A stretch of 37,561 nucleotides of DNA from Firmicutes bacterium UBA5774 (GCA_002418625.1 DIEM01000050.1:10867-48427), one strand, 5' to 3'; shown: positions 1 through 7,631, counted from the first letter of the stretch. Numbers and translations are program-made. The notes: generated by a model from the sequence alone, not told the origin.

Positions 1-29
1 GTCTTTTGAATGTGATATTTTAGCTGATG

Positions 30-1376
30 CTATGCGATATAGCCAAAAACAGTGAACAGTATTATTGACAGAACAAACGGAATTGCTATATACGGAAGCG
101 CACATCTTGCATAATCCATATTCCTGATTTGTGTGGCTCCGCAGGTTATGGTAGCGGCGTCGCTGAAGAAGCAGGCCTGGCTTCCGAAGGCGGATGCGGA
201 TATGATCGCGGCCGATGCAAGATATAGATTGACGTCCATGGCGACCGCCAGAGGGATGATGATCGGGAATGAAATCGCCGCGATGCCCCAGAAGCTTCCC
301 ACGACAAACATGAGCACCGATACGGTCAGGAAGCATACGACCGGCAGCAGATTGGGGCTCAGTATACTTGTAACACTGGTGATGACATAATCGGTCAGTC
401 CCAGCGCATTGTTCGCCTGCTGCAATATGAATGCGATCGCGATCAGCATGATGACGAACATCATATCCTTGAAGCCTTCTGTCAGGCCATCCCACATATC
501 CCAAAACCTGATGAGCTTTTGGGGGACATACATCAGCAGGCAGGTGACCAGTCCCATGATGACGCCGTATAAGGCTTCTCCTGTTCCGACCGTGACGATC
601 GCCGTGATCAGCATTGGAACGATGAAGTTCAAGGAGCTTGATTTTTTACCTTCATCTGAACCGGCCTGGTCCTTATATATTTCATAGGTGCTCTCTGGGA
701 ACACCTGTCCGGCCTTCGCCCGCTCTTCCGCTTTTTTCATGGGACCAAACATCGGGATGATCCCCAAAATAACGACAGGAACAACAAACACAGCGATCCA
801 GGGATAAAACATGAACGGAATGGATGCGTAATATGCGGACGCGCCGCCTTCCACTCCGGAAGCTTCCATCTGGGCTGACATGAATGCAAACCATGTCGTT
901 GCGGGGATCAGGACGCATACCGTGGTTCCGGTCGAATTGATGATGTAGGATAGGTATTCTCTCGAAACGTTGAATTTATCGGTGACTTTTCGCATGGCCG
1001 CTCCAACGGCCATCGCATTGATGTAGTCATCGATAAATACAAGTATGCCAAGGATCCATGTGGCCAGCAGAGCTCTTTTCCGGGTCGTGGCGATTTTCTG
1101 GATCATCCGGGAGAAGCCATTGGCGCCTCCGCCCTGTTCCAGCCAGCGGATCAGCACGCCGAAAAAGCCGACGACCAAAGCGATCCATACCATCGTCGGG
1201 TCCATCAATACCGTGTAGGTGGCGTCGATCAGACTGAGAAAAAAGCCTGACGGTCCCGAAACGATCAGAAAGCCTGCGATCGAGCCGGCTAAAAGCGGCT
1301 CCATGATCCTTCTTGTGGTCAATGCTAAAATGATTACGATCGCGGAAGGGATAAGACTAATGATTCCATACTCCAT
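30..1376 (-). CDS. NhaC-family Na+/H+ antiporter
   Basis: This is a 448-residue polytopic membrane protein made almost entirely of hydrophobic segments (about 11-12 by eye). The SxxGTTVCVLIPATTW stretch, the FIDDYINAMAVG motif near residue 115 and the C-terminal FGSQACFFSDAATIT region are typical of NhaC/YqkI-type antiporters. Such proteins exchange Na+ for H+, and some relatives exchange organic anions such as malate/lactate. The start is set by AAAGGAG seven bases upstream of the ATG. It lies 47 bp downstream of an N-acyl-D-amino-acid deacylase on the same strand, so the two are probably co-transcribed. That pairing raises the possibility that it carries the deacylase substrate or product rather than only Na+; this is inference. 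The family call is firm, the substrate is open. Confidence 0.9.
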   Translation of the reverse strand: MEYGIISLIPSAIVIILALTTRRIMEPLLAGSIAGFLIVSGPSGFFLSLIDATYTVLMDPTMVWIALVVGFFGVLIRWLEQGGGANGFSRMIQKIATTRKRALLATWILGILVFIDDYINAMAVGAAMRKVTDKFNVSREYLSYIINSTGTTVCVLIPATTWFAFMSAQMEASGVEGGASAYYASIPFMFYPWIAVFVVPVVILGIIPMFGPMKKAEERAKAGQVFPESTYEIYKDQAGSDEGKKSSSLNFIVPMLITAIVTVGTGEALYGVIMGLVTCLLMYVPQKLIRFWDMWDGLTEGFKDMMFVIMLIAIAFILQQANNALGLTDYVITSVTSILSPNLLPVVCFLTVSVLMFVVGSFWGIAAISFPIIIPLAVAMDVNLYLASAAIISASAFGSQACFFSDAATITCGATQIRNMDYARCALPYIAIPFVLSIILFTVFGYIA

Positions 1377-1423
1377 ACGTGTTCTCCTTTTAACTTATAA
1401 GAATTAAAAATAAAAATATGCTT

Positions 1424-2815
1424 CTATAACGACCAGAGCGTATTCGGCTTCCGAAGGATTTTGCCCGGGCGCCTGTGATCAAAAACCCTGTCTTCAGCAA
1501 CGATCGTCACGCCGTTAACGATGACGTATTTTATGCCTGTCGGCGGCGCATCCGGCTGTCCGATGCCGATATAATCGGCATTGTCACGGATCGTTTTCGG
1601 ATCGAAAATGACAATGTCAGCGTCTGCGCCGGTGCCGATCCAGCCTTTTTTGTCAGCGATCCCCATTTGGCAGGCGGGAACGTATGTGGATTTTTTTACA
1701 GCGTCCATCATCGATAATACGCCCTGTTCTCTGACAAGCTTCTGAAAAATCCTGGGGAATGTGCCCGCGTCCTGCGGATGTCCGTTGCCGGGTTTATCCG
1801 ACAAGCCCGCATCAGTAGAGATCATGGTATATGGCTGCTTGATCGCAAGCGCCAGGTCCGGCAGAACGCCGACAAAGGCCGTACCCACCGCGTCCTCCTC
1901 GAAAGTCCTGATATAGGATATGATTTCAGGAGTGGCCCGCTGGCCGGCATATTTGCCGGTGGATATCATAAGGTCGCTGATCTTGCAGTCATATCTCTTG
2001 TGCCAGCCATCAGCGAAAACCGCCGATTTTACAAAGGTCGCAAAGGATTCGTAAATTCCGGAATCGCACATGATCGGCAGTCCCTTTCCGATGGCATTTT
2101 CAATCATGATCAAAGCCATACCGGTCACTTCGGGATGTACGCCGAATTGATAGGCCAGATGTGAAATTTGAACGCGAGCCCCGGTTCTTTCCGACATGAC
2201 GATCGCTTCCCGCAATCCCACCGCAAAGTCCAATGCATCCGTCCTGATATGGATCGGTACAAGCTTGTCATATTTTGCGGCCAATTCCACGAGAGGCATA
2301 TATTCTTCCGGCGTTGATCCCGGAGCATATTCAAGGCCCAGTGATATGCCGTAGGCCCCTTCTTCGAGTGCCTGCTCTGCAATTTTCACCATTTCCGCGG
2401 TCTGCTCCGGCGTTGCGGCCGCATTCGGATCGTCGATTCCGGCTATTTTCCTCAAAGTCCATGAATGTCCGACCAATGTTGCATAATTAATAGGGTAACC
2501 TTGACGCTCAAGAGATTCCAGGTAGCTGCCGATAGGCATCTCAGGCGACATGCCGCAGTTTCCGGACAGGCAGGTCGTAATGCCTTGTTTTGCTGAAAGC
2601 CATGTTGAATAGAGATTCGAATTCAGATGGGAGTGGATATCGACAAAACCCGGGCATACGATAAAGTCGCTTGCATCGATGATCTCGCTTCCATCCATTC
2701 TTTCGCGAGAAACTAAGGAAATCGCGCCATCCTTGATACCGATGCTGCCGATGGTCTGCACCCCGGTCCTGGGTTCTATGATCGTGCCGTTTTTGATAAC
2801 GATATCGTAAAGCAT
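1424..2815 (-). CDS. N-acyl-D-amino-acid deacylase (D-aminoacylase family amidohydrolase)
   Basis: This is a 463-residue cytoplasmic zinc amidohydrolase. From the chosen start, the metal-binding HSH motif is at H61/H63, the family cysteine lies in SGNCGMSP (C87), a further ligand histidine is in ISHLAY, and the catalytic Asp is in ISTDAG. The C-terminal GADADIVIFDP segment is the usual amidohydrolase beta-sandwich closure. Family members hydrolyse N-acyl-D-amino acids or related dihydropyrimidine-like amides. I chose the ATG at 2815, not the upstream in-frame ATG at 2839, because AGGAGG sits nine bases before it. It is first in an operon with the NhaC transporter and divergent from a LuxR-type regulator. 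The exact acyl and amino-acid specificity cannot be read from sequence. Confidence 0.9.
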   Translation of the reverse strand: MLYDIVIKNGTIIEPRTGVQTIGSIGIKDGAISLVSRERMDGSEIIDASDFIVCPGFVDIHSHLNSNLYSTWLSAKQGITTCLSGNCGMSPEMPIGSYLESLERQGYPINYATLVGHSWTLRKIAGIDDPNAAATPEQTAEMVKIAEQALEEGAYGISLGLEYAPGSTPEEYMPLVELAAKYDKLVPIHIRTDALDFAVGLREAIVMSERTGARVQISHLAYQFGVHPEVTGMALIMIENAIGKGLPIMCDSGIYESFATFVKSAVFADGWHKRYDCKISDLMISTGKYAGQRATPEIISYIRTFEEDAVGTAFVGVLPDLALAIKQPYTMISTDAGLSDKPGNGHPQDAGTFPRIFQKLVREQGVLSMMDAVKKSTYVPACQMGIADKKGWIGTGADADIVIFDPKTIRDNADYIGIGQPDAPPTGIKYVIVNGVTIVAEDRVFDHRRPGKILRKPNTLWSL

Positions 2816-2877
2816 TTGCAGTGTCCTCCTGAAAAGCATTAAAAATAGAAACAGATGACTTGTTTCATTTTTCTATC

Positions 2878-2883
2878 ATTATA
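2878..2883 (-). promoter_or_regulatory. Candidate -10 box for the deacylase-NhaC operon
   Basis: A perfect TATAAT lies on the minus strand about 65 bp upstream of the deacylase start. At 16-18 bp spacing there is only an AT-rich TTTTAA-like -35. A weak -35 with a good -10 would fit a promoter that needs an activator, such as the divergent LuxR-type protein. This is inference. Confidence 0.45.
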
Positions 2884-2945
2884 ACAAAAGTCGGAATATT
2901 TAAAATTATCTGTTACTATTATCTTTACGGTCCATGGGATTAGGT

Positions 2946-2967
2946 ATATACTCCAATTGGAGTATAT
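2946..2967. promoter_or_regulatory. Perfect 22-bp palindrome, likely operator
   Basis: Positions 2946-2956 are exactly reverse-complementary to 2957-2967, with core TACTCCAATTGGAGTA. It lies between the divergent deacylase operon and the LuxR-type gene, about 37 bp upstream of the likely regulator start. A dyad of this length with no spacer resembles a dimeric regulator site (lux-box-like size, different sequence). The natural candidate ligand is the adjacent LuxR-type protein; that is inference. Confidence 0.6.
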
Positions 2968-2970
2968 TGT

Positions 2971-2984
2971 ATTGCTTTAGCAAT
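2971..2984 (+). promoter_or_regulatory. Small hairpin abutting the regulator's ribosome binding site
   Basis: ATTGC and GCAAT flank a TTTA loop, and the GGGAGG Shine-Dalgarno begins at the next base. The stem is only 5 bp, so any effect on translation is speculative. Confidence 0.3.
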
Positions 2985-3003
2985 GGGAGGTTTGATATTC
3001 AAG

Positions 3004-3783
3004 ATGACTGCCATAAACGAGGCCGAGCGAATGAATCACAACAACATGATTTTACTGAACGATATCATTCTGAAGATCCATACGACGGAAGATTTCGAGA
3101 AAATGCGCCGGGGCGTCCTGTCTGCCCTGAGTATTCTGATCCCGGGCGTGGGAAACGTATTTTACATGGCTTCAAGATCTGAACAGTATAAATTGGCTAA
3201 TCCGGCAGGAATCGGCATATCCGATGAAAGTGTCGATATCTATCTACGTGAATTTCAGGATTATGACCGAACCACATGGAGCAATGCGACACCGTTCTCA
3301 AAGATCTACGATGATTCGGCTTTTATACAAAATGAAGCATTACATCAGACGGAGTTTTATCAAAGGATCTATGCGCCCCAAAAAGTAATCTATCAGGTTA
3401 CCTTGACCATCATTCATAATGGAATTTTTTTGGGGATCATCACATTGTTTCGCACGGAAGAGGAGGGGAGCTTTCAGGAAAACGAGCTGTTTCAGCTTGA
3501 GCTGCTCGCGGCCCATCTCGGTGCGCGCCTTTATCAGAATCAGCAGACCCTTGGAGCAAGTCCCGAAAACCTTCCGAATCTTGAAATTCTAATGAATCAA
3601 TACCATTTGACGCTGCGGGAAACCGATGTGCTGTATGTCGTCTTGAACGGGGCAGGGAAAGAGGAGACTTGCACGCGCCTTTGCATCAGTCCTAACACTT
3701 TGAAGAAGCATATCATGAACATATATAAAAAATTCAATGTCAACAGCCGAATCGAATTGTATCACAAGATCAATCAACTTTAG
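3004..3783 (+). CDS. LuxR-family transcriptional regulator
   Basis: This is a protein of about 259 residues. The C-terminal ~60 residues form a LuxR/GerE-type helix-turn-helix: LTLRETDVLYVVLNG, then CISPNTLKKHIMNIYKKFNVNSR. The N-terminal ~190 residues look like a GAF-type sensory domain, including a segment about an aromatic-rich 'IYQVTLTIIHNGIFLGIITLFRT'-like beta sheet; I give this domain with low confidence. Two starts are possible. The ATG at 2983 would precede the GGGAGG motif, whereas the ATG at 3004 follows it by 14 bases, so I prefer 3004. It is divergently transcribed from the deacylase-NhaC operon and is the obvious local regulator of it. The ligand is unknown. Confidence 0.85.
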   Translation: MTAINEAERMNHNNMILLNDIILKIHTTEDFEKMRRGVLSALSILIPGVGNVFYMASRSEQYKLANPAGIGISDESVDIYLREFQDYDRTTWSNATPFSKIYDDSAFIQNEALHQTEFYQRIYAPQKVIYQVTLTIIHNGIFLGIITLFRTEEEGSFQENELFQLELLAAHLGARLYQNQQTLGASPENLPNLEILMNQYHLTLRETDVLYVVLNGAGKEETCTRLCISPNTLKKHIMNIYKKFNVNSRIELYHKINQL

Positions 3784-3788
3784 GCTGC

Positions 3789-3818
3789 GGCTTGATTGCA
3801 AGCCGATCGGTTTTGCGT
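3789..3818 (+). terminator. Possible weak terminator after the LuxR-type gene
   Basis: GGCTTG-ATTG-CAAGCC is a perfect 6-bp stem a few bases after the stop codon, with a TTTT at 3811-3814. A second stem (GAGAAC/GTTCTC, 3821-3839) follows. Neither has a long T-run directly after the stem, so the call is tentative. Confidence 0.35.
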
Positions 3819-3899
3819 CTGAGAACTCACTGCGTTCTCATTTGTCCTGGAAATGAACATAATATTCACCATTTGCATATTTAAGAAACGAGGTGCGAA

Positions 3900-4283
3900 A
3901 TGAAAACAGAGAAAGGCATAGCTTATTGCGGGCTTGCATGCTGCTTGTGCAGCGAAAACGAAACATGTCCTGGATGCAGGAACGATGGCTGCAGTAATAA
4001 GGAGTGGTGCAAGAATTACAATTGTTGCAGGGAGAAAAACCTTGAAGGTTGCTGGGAGTGTCATGAATTTCCATGCAGCGACAGCATGCTTGACAAGACG
4101 AGGATACGGGCTTTTTCCAGATTTGTGGTGGAATACGGCGAAGGCGCTCTGCTTAAGCGCCTTGAAGAAAACGAGAAGGCAGGCGTGCTGTATCACTACA
4201 AAGACCAGATCGTCGGTGATTACGACAAGCTGGACAACGAAGAGGAAATCGTACGCATGATCCTGCGCGGGAAGCGGATGTAG
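3900..4283 (+). CDS. DUF3795 cysteine-rich protein
   Basis: This is a 127-residue small soluble protein with about 14 cysteines in its first 65 residues. They are arranged as CGLACCLC, CPGCRNDGC, CKNYNCC and CWECHEFPC. This spacing, with an N-terminal 'YCGLxCxxC', is characteristic of DUF3795 proteins, which are presumed metal (zinc or Fe-S) binders of unknown function in anaerobes. The AGGTG motif seven bases before the ATG supports the start. It sits downstream of, and probably separate from, the LuxR-type gene and converges on the CGGC-domain gene. No biochemical role is established for the family, and I do not assign one. Confidence 0.8.
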   Translation: MKTEKGIAYCGLACCLCSENETCPGCRNDGCSNKEWCKNYNCCREKNLEGCWECHEFPCSDSMLDKTRIRAFSRFVVEYGEGALLKRLEENEKAGVLYHYKDQIVGDYDKLDNEEEIVRMILRGKRM

Positions 4284-4382
4284 CACCCTGTCCAAAGGAT
4301 GGATATCGTTCCGGCATGATCAAAGAGATATCGGCCGGGACGCCGTGGACCGGCGTTGCTTGACGCTGAAGCCGGATAGAAA

Positions 4383-4826
4383 TCAATCGTAGATTTTCAT
4401 CATGGCTTCGTTATCCTTGAACAAATCGGGGGCAAGACCGGGCATATCCATTTTATCCCAATGCGGCAGAGACTTATGGACATTTAAGTATTTCAGAGGA
4501 ATGGGATGCGTTCCGACGACGACCTTAACGCGATATTTTTTCTCGATGAATTCCTTGAAATCGGCAATATAGGGACAAGGCGGATAGCCAACGACCAATC
4601 CTGTCGCCAGATGGATCGTATCGGCTCCGTTTTTGATCATTTCTTCAGGCACATATTCCACATTTCCGCCTGGGCACCCGCCACAAGTAGAATAGCCGAC
4701 CAACTCGATTTCTTCATCCTTTGGATAAATAGAAAACGCTCCCTCACGATTTCTGAAGGATTTAAAACATTTGCCTCCGCCACAATCCTTGTAGCGCGCG
4801 CAAATGATGATGCCAATCTTTCTCAT
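4383..4826 (-). CDS. CGGC-domain protein
   Basis: This is a 147-residue protein with an N-terminal 'KIGIIICARYKDC' strand, the diagnostic CGGCPGG motif at about residues 48-54, and further cysteines (C15, C20, CPYI near 104). CGGC-domain proteins (PF08821) are small, presumed metal- or cofactor-binding proteins of unknown function found in anaerobes and methanogens. The start is backed by AAGGAGG eight bases upstream. It is the last gene of the minus-strand series DUF89, DUF134, flavin reductase, CGGC, with 31 bp to the preceding gene. That suggests a role linked to redox or metal handling; the link is inference only. Confidence 0.85.
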   Translation of the reverse strand: MRKIGIIICARYKDCGGGKCFKSFRNREGAFSIYPKDEEIELVGYSTCGGCPGGNVEYVPEEMIKNGADTIHLATGLVVGYPPCPYIADFKEFIEKKYRVKVVVGTHPIPLKYLNVHKSLPHWDKMDMPGLAPDLFKDNEAMMKIYD

Positions 4827-4857
4827 TGCGATGACCTCCTTGACTTCATATTATTAT

Positions 4858-5439
4858 TTATAAAAAATCAACCATGGAGAAATCGATGTTGCCGTCCTGA
4901 TCCATCAATTCCGTATCGGCATGGACGTATTGAATCGAGCCGACGAACATTTCGTGGGATCCTGTCACAATACTATCAACCACCTTGCACTCGATATTTA
5001 CAGGACAATCAGTCAGAATAGGGGCATTTACCATTTTGCCCTCCTGAAGCCGAATGCCCAAATGCGCTAATTTGTCGCCATCGCGTTTGCTATGGCTTCC
5101 CAGATAGTTAAAAGTCTCTCGGTATTTTTTGTCTGTGAGATTAACGACAAAGCATCCGGATTCCTTGATCATCTTGTAAGAATATCTGGTCGGAACGATC
5201 CCGACCATTACCATAGGAGGGTCGTAACTGCAGTTGCAGCAATAACCGACTGCCAGTACATTGTCCTCGCCTTCCGCATTCCGGCAAGAAACGAGAACTC
5301 GCGGAATCGGCTGGAGACAGGTTTTCTTGTTTGCCTGGCCTTTGGCATTTTGTGAAGTTTTCAATGTATCGCCAGCATCAGCGGAAGGAGCGGCAGATGG
5401 CTTCATATCTTTTTTGTTTGATTCCTGTATCATATTCAT
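4858..5439 (-). CDS. Flavin reductase-like (FMN-binding split barrel) protein
   Basis: This is a 193-residue protein with an N-terminal charged, low-complexity stretch of about 40 residues. It is followed by the flavin-reductase-like split-barrel pattern: PRVLVSCRNAEGEDNVLAVGYCCNCSYDPPMVMVGI, then SGCFVVNLTDKKYRETFNYLGSHSKRDGDKL and a GSHEMFVGSIQYVHAD strand. The family binds FMN and reduces flavin or mediates electron transfer in small flavoproteins. Two close ATGs (5439 and 5433) are possible starts. It lies between DUF134 (61 bp) and the CGGC gene (31 bp) on the same strand. The unusual Cys-Cys pair in GYCCNC and the Lys-rich N-terminus stand out. The partner protein is unknown. Confidence 0.85.
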   Translation of the reverse strand: MNMIQESNKKDMKPSAAPSADAGDTLKTSQNAKGQANKKTCLQPIPRVLVSCRNAEGEDNVLAVGYCCNCSYDPPMVMVGIVPTRYSYKMIKESGCFVVNLTDKKYRETFNYLGSHSKRDGDKLAHLGIRLQEGKMVNAPILTDCPVNIECKVVDSIVTGSHEMFVGSIQYVHADTELMDQDGNIDFSMVDFL

Positions 5440-5500
5440 TACTATAATAATTTCCTTTCACAAGTATCAGTTTAGATGAGGCGGGTGGCCGAATGAAGCT

Positions 5501-5977
5501 TTAGCGCTCATGGCGGCCATGTCTCCAGCAGTTTCCCCGTCCGAATTTTTCCTTGCAGTTTTGTGCGCATGAGACCTGCAGGGAACCGCAGGCCGGACAG
5601 GCAAATCCGCCGATCTTAATGGATTCAAGATTTTCATAGCTTTCCATCCATTCCCGGCCGCAATCAAGGCAGGTTGCTTTACAGATATTTTGGGTGAAAT
5701 TACCCCCCTCAATGTGGATCGTTTTGCCATTGACGAGGCTGTCTGCAATTTTTTCTCTTGCAGATAAAAGGATGCGCTGAAAAGTTGGGCGTGAAATCTC
5801 CATCCTTTCCGCGCACTCGCCCTGCTCCAGGCCTTCCAGATCCTTGAGGCGTATGGCTTCAAGCTCTTCCAGCTTCAGTATATTGCTTGGAATGCCGTCA
5901 GTGGCGTTGTGAGTGGGAACAAAGTTGAGGATATCGGGCATTCTTTCGATTCTTCTCCATTTTGTGGGGCGTGCCAT
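5501..5977 (-). CDS. DUF134 HTH/zinc-ribbon protein
   Basis: This is a 158-residue protein that matches the DUF134 family: MARPxKWRRIxxxP at the N-terminus, then a helix-turn-helix in EAIRLKDLEGLEQGECAERMEISRPTFQRIL (about residues 38-72). A two-CxxC zinc ribbon follows (CLDCGREW and CPACGS, about 100-135), with a short Cys/His/Arg-rich tail. DUF134 members are predicted DNA-binding regulators, often encoded beside dinitrogenase-cofactor or metal-related small proteins. Its ATG abuts the TAA of the upstream DUF89 gene with no intervening base, so translational coupling is likely. It is the best local candidate to bind the CATATG-centred palindromes at 6927, 7718 and 7752; that is inference. 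Confidence 0.9.
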   Translation of the reverse strand: MARPTKWRRIERMPDILNFVPTHNATDGIPSNILKLEELEAIRLKDLEGLEQGECAERMEISRPTFQRILLSAREKIADSLVNGKTIHIEGGNFTQNICKATCLDCGREWMESYENLESIKIGGFACPACGSLQVSCAQNCKEKFGRGNCWRHGRHER

Positions 5978-6868
5978 TTATATCAGCCTCTTTTCATCAT
6001 GTGTGTCATGTGTGTCGATCGATGTCTTATTGCACTTGAAAATATAGTCATTGAGATCGACTCCGAATCGCCCGGCTATCATTGGGCATTTTGCTTTCAA
6101 AAGAAAAAACAATTGTCTTCCGGAATCCGAAAGCGCCTCGAAATTACCTTGCCCTTTGCTGATCACAATGTCGGCGTTGTTGAATATATCCATGAATTCC
6201 GCGCTGCATTCCTCCAGGATGGCGCCGGGAGCGTCACAGCCGGTGGAAACGATGCGCGTGCAGTCAGACAAGCCGGACGCGAATGCATCATCGGCCGTTG
6301 CGTCATTAATGATCGGTCCGCTTCTGACGCCGTAAGTGATTTTGCAGCCGGAGAGGCGCTTCGCGAGAATCCGGTCAAAAACCGTTTCACCTGCGTTATC
6401 GCCAATAATCAAAAGATTTTCTGCCGTTTCAAGTTTCTTTTCAAATAATTCCAAATCGCATATTTTGAATTTTTTCTCAAGCTCAGCCTCAAGACAGCTT
6501 TCGAGATCGATATTATTATAAATGGCCGAATCGATGATATTTCCCGTAGCCGATATTTTCAGAGCCCAATACAAATCGTTTTGTTTCATTTTAAGGAAAT
6601 GGTCAAGATATGGATTTGCCTTTAAAGCAGCGTCGATATCCCGAGCTTTTATATCTGCGAAAGGGTCCCGGACACCGGTGATTTCCTTCACTGACGAATG
6701 GATCGCCCTGGCCATTTCGGGTGCGCATGTATATTTTTTATATTCGAGCAGAGCTTTGACCGCTTCGTGCATGATTTTTTCATGCAGCTCGACGTTATCA
6801 GTTACAGCCCGTGCCGTGTCAAGAGCCTGTTTAAGCAGGCACGGCAGACAATCCGGAAAAATTTGCAA
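5978..6868 (-). CDS. DUF89 (ARMT1-like/damage-control phosphatase fold) protein
   Basis: This is a 296-residue protein with the N-terminal DCLPCLLKQAL motif (CxxC) of the small prokaryotic DUF89 subfamily. A central IIGDNAGETVFD follows, containing the metal-binding Asp/Asn site, then YGVRSGPIINDATADDA and a C-terminal VISKGQGNFEAL. DUF89 proteins are metal-dependent phosphatases acting on damaged phosphometabolites, or carboxyl-methyltransferase-like enzymes in eukaryotes; the substrate here is unknown. I choose a TTG start at 6868 because AAGGAG sits six bases upstream and the protein then begins MQIFPDCLPC. The longer in-frame ATG at 6943 has no ribosome binding site and overlaps the predicted promoter. 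First gene of the operon with DUF134. Confidence 0.88.
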   Translation of the reverse strand: MQIFPDCLPCLLKQALDTARAVTDNVELHEKIMHEAVKALLEYKKYTCAPEMARAIHSSVKEITGVRDPFADIKARDIDAALKANPYLDHFLKMKQNDLYWALKISATGNIIDSAIYNNIDLESCLEAELEKKFKICDLELFEKKLETAENLLIIGDNAGETVFDRILAKRLSGCKITYGVRSGPIINDATADDAFASGLSDCTRIVSTGCDAPGAILEECSAEFMDIFNNADIVISKGQGNFEALSDSGRQLFFLLKAKCPMIAGRFGVDLNDYIFKCNKTSIDTHDTHDEKRLI

Positions 6869-6914
6869 AGGGACACTCCTTAATATGCAGATGGTGTTAT
6901 GGCTTAATATCAAT

Positions 6915-6943
6915 ATGCTAATCCAATTATGAGCATATGTCAA
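6915..6943 (-). promoter_or_regulatory. Predicted promoter of the DUF89-DUF134 operon
   Basis: On the minus strand TTGACA (6943-6938) is followed after exactly 17 bp by TAGCAT (6920-6915). The -35 is consensus and the -10 matches four of six. The -35 is embedded in the CATATG-centred palindrome at 6927-6946, in the same register as at the 7763 promoter. Confidence 0.6.
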
Positions 6944-6946
6944 TAT
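6927..6946. promoter_or_regulatory. CATATG-centred operator copy A
   Basis: TTATGAGCATATGTCAATAT is one of three copies of a loosely conserved 20-bp dyad, TTATNRGCATATGYCMATAA. It covers the -35 of the DUF89 promoter. Binding protein unknown; the operon's own DUF134 protein is a candidate. Confidence 0.55.
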
Positions 6947-6992
6947 ATGCGAAATAGGCGATTACAATGCCGCATTCGGGGGATATTGCGGC

Positions 6993-7019
6993 AAAAGACA
7001 GGATGTGATCCTGTCTTTT
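6993..7019 (-). terminator. Strong intrinsic terminator after the DUF5320 gene
   Basis: A perfect 12-bp stem (6993-7004 pairing 7008-7019) with a GTG loop carries A-run and T-run ends, so it could work in both directions. It lies 14 bp past the minus-strand DUF5320 stop and upstream of the DUF89 promoter, separating the two transcription units. Confidence 0.85.
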
Positions 7020-7032
7020 ACTGAATGGTCGG

Positions 7033-7347
7033 CTATTCGGTGTCCTTTTCAATATTTGAGAGACGCTTGTTGATTTGTTCAAGCTGATTTTGAAGCACAT
7101 CAGCCTGTCTCTTTAAAATCTCCTTATCGTCGTAGGCGGCTGCGCTGGGGTCGGCAAAATATGGATTCCCAAAGCGTGTCCATCCCGGCTGGCCTGTCGT
7201 ATAAAACATTCTTCTGAATCCGCGGCCAAAACCGCCGCCTCTTCCATATCCGGCATAGCCCGGTCCAATGCCGCCGGCGCAATATCCCGCGCCGCGTCCT
7301 GTCATCGGGCCCATTCCCATAGGTCCGGTTCCATCTCCTCTTGGCAT
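7033..7347 (-). CDS. DUF5320 Gly/Met-rich protein with C-terminal coiled coil
   Basis: This is a 104-residue protein beginning MPRGDGTGPMGMGPMTGRGAG, the hallmark of DUF5320 proteins. A Gly/Arg/Phe-rich middle (residues ~20-50) follows, and then a C-terminal predicted coiled coil of about 35 residues (KEILKRQADVLQNQLEQINKRL). The function of the family is unknown; it is common in anaerobes beside metal-cluster and DUF134 genes. I start at 7347, nine bases after GGAG; the upstream ATG at 7356 directly touches that motif. It shares its N-terminal motif and leader layout with the next gene at 7422-7631, so the pair is paralogous at that end. Confidence 0.85.
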   Translation of the reverse strand: MPRGDGTGPMGMGPMTGRGAGYCAGGIGPGYAGYGRGGGFGRGFRRMFYTTGQPGWTRFGNPYFADPSAAAYDDKEILKRQADVLQNQLEQINKRLSNIEKDTE

Positions 7348-7421
7348 GTTATCCATCTCCTTTCAAATCGATGCATTCGCTATAATTTAATTCCTTGATC
7401 CCATACAGATGATCAAAGGCA

Positions 7422-7631
7422 TTAAACACCTCTTGTCATGAAGCCTCCGCATTTCGGGCATTTGACCAAATTGCAAGGCGTTCCGACCACGTGCTGTATT
7501 TGCTCTCCGCATTTGGGACAAACACAGTAGCCGCCCGGCCCCGCATTAAAGCCTCCGGGTTTTCTTCCGAGGCCTGAACCTCTTCCGACGGGCCCTTGAC
7601 CCATTGGTCCGGTTCCATCTCCTCTTGGCAT
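7422..7631 (-). CDS. Short DUF5320-like protein with zinc ribbon
   Basis: This is a 69-residue protein that opens with the same MPRGDGTGPMGQGP motif as its neighbour, followed by Gly/Arg-rich sequence. It ends in a two-CxxC zinc ribbon (CVCPKCGEQIQHVVGTPC...CPKCGGFM). The start at 7631 is set by GGAG nine bases upstream; the ATG fourteen codons earlier in frame lacks this. It is first behind the operator-covered promoter at 7740-7768 and 74 bp upstream of the DUF5320 gene, so both are probably co-transcribed. It could have arisen by fusing a DUF5320 head to a ribbon. Function unknown. Confidence 0.8.
   Translation of the reverse strand: MPRGDGTGPMGQGPVGRGSGLGRKPGGFNAGPGGYCVCPKCGEQIQHVVGTPCNLVKCPKCGGFMTRGV

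Noticed and set aside
4284..4382. A gene or terminator in the gap between convergent DUF3795 and CGGC genes
   Set aside because: Only a CGCCG/CGGCG stem without a T-run and no open frame with a start site; nothing assignable.
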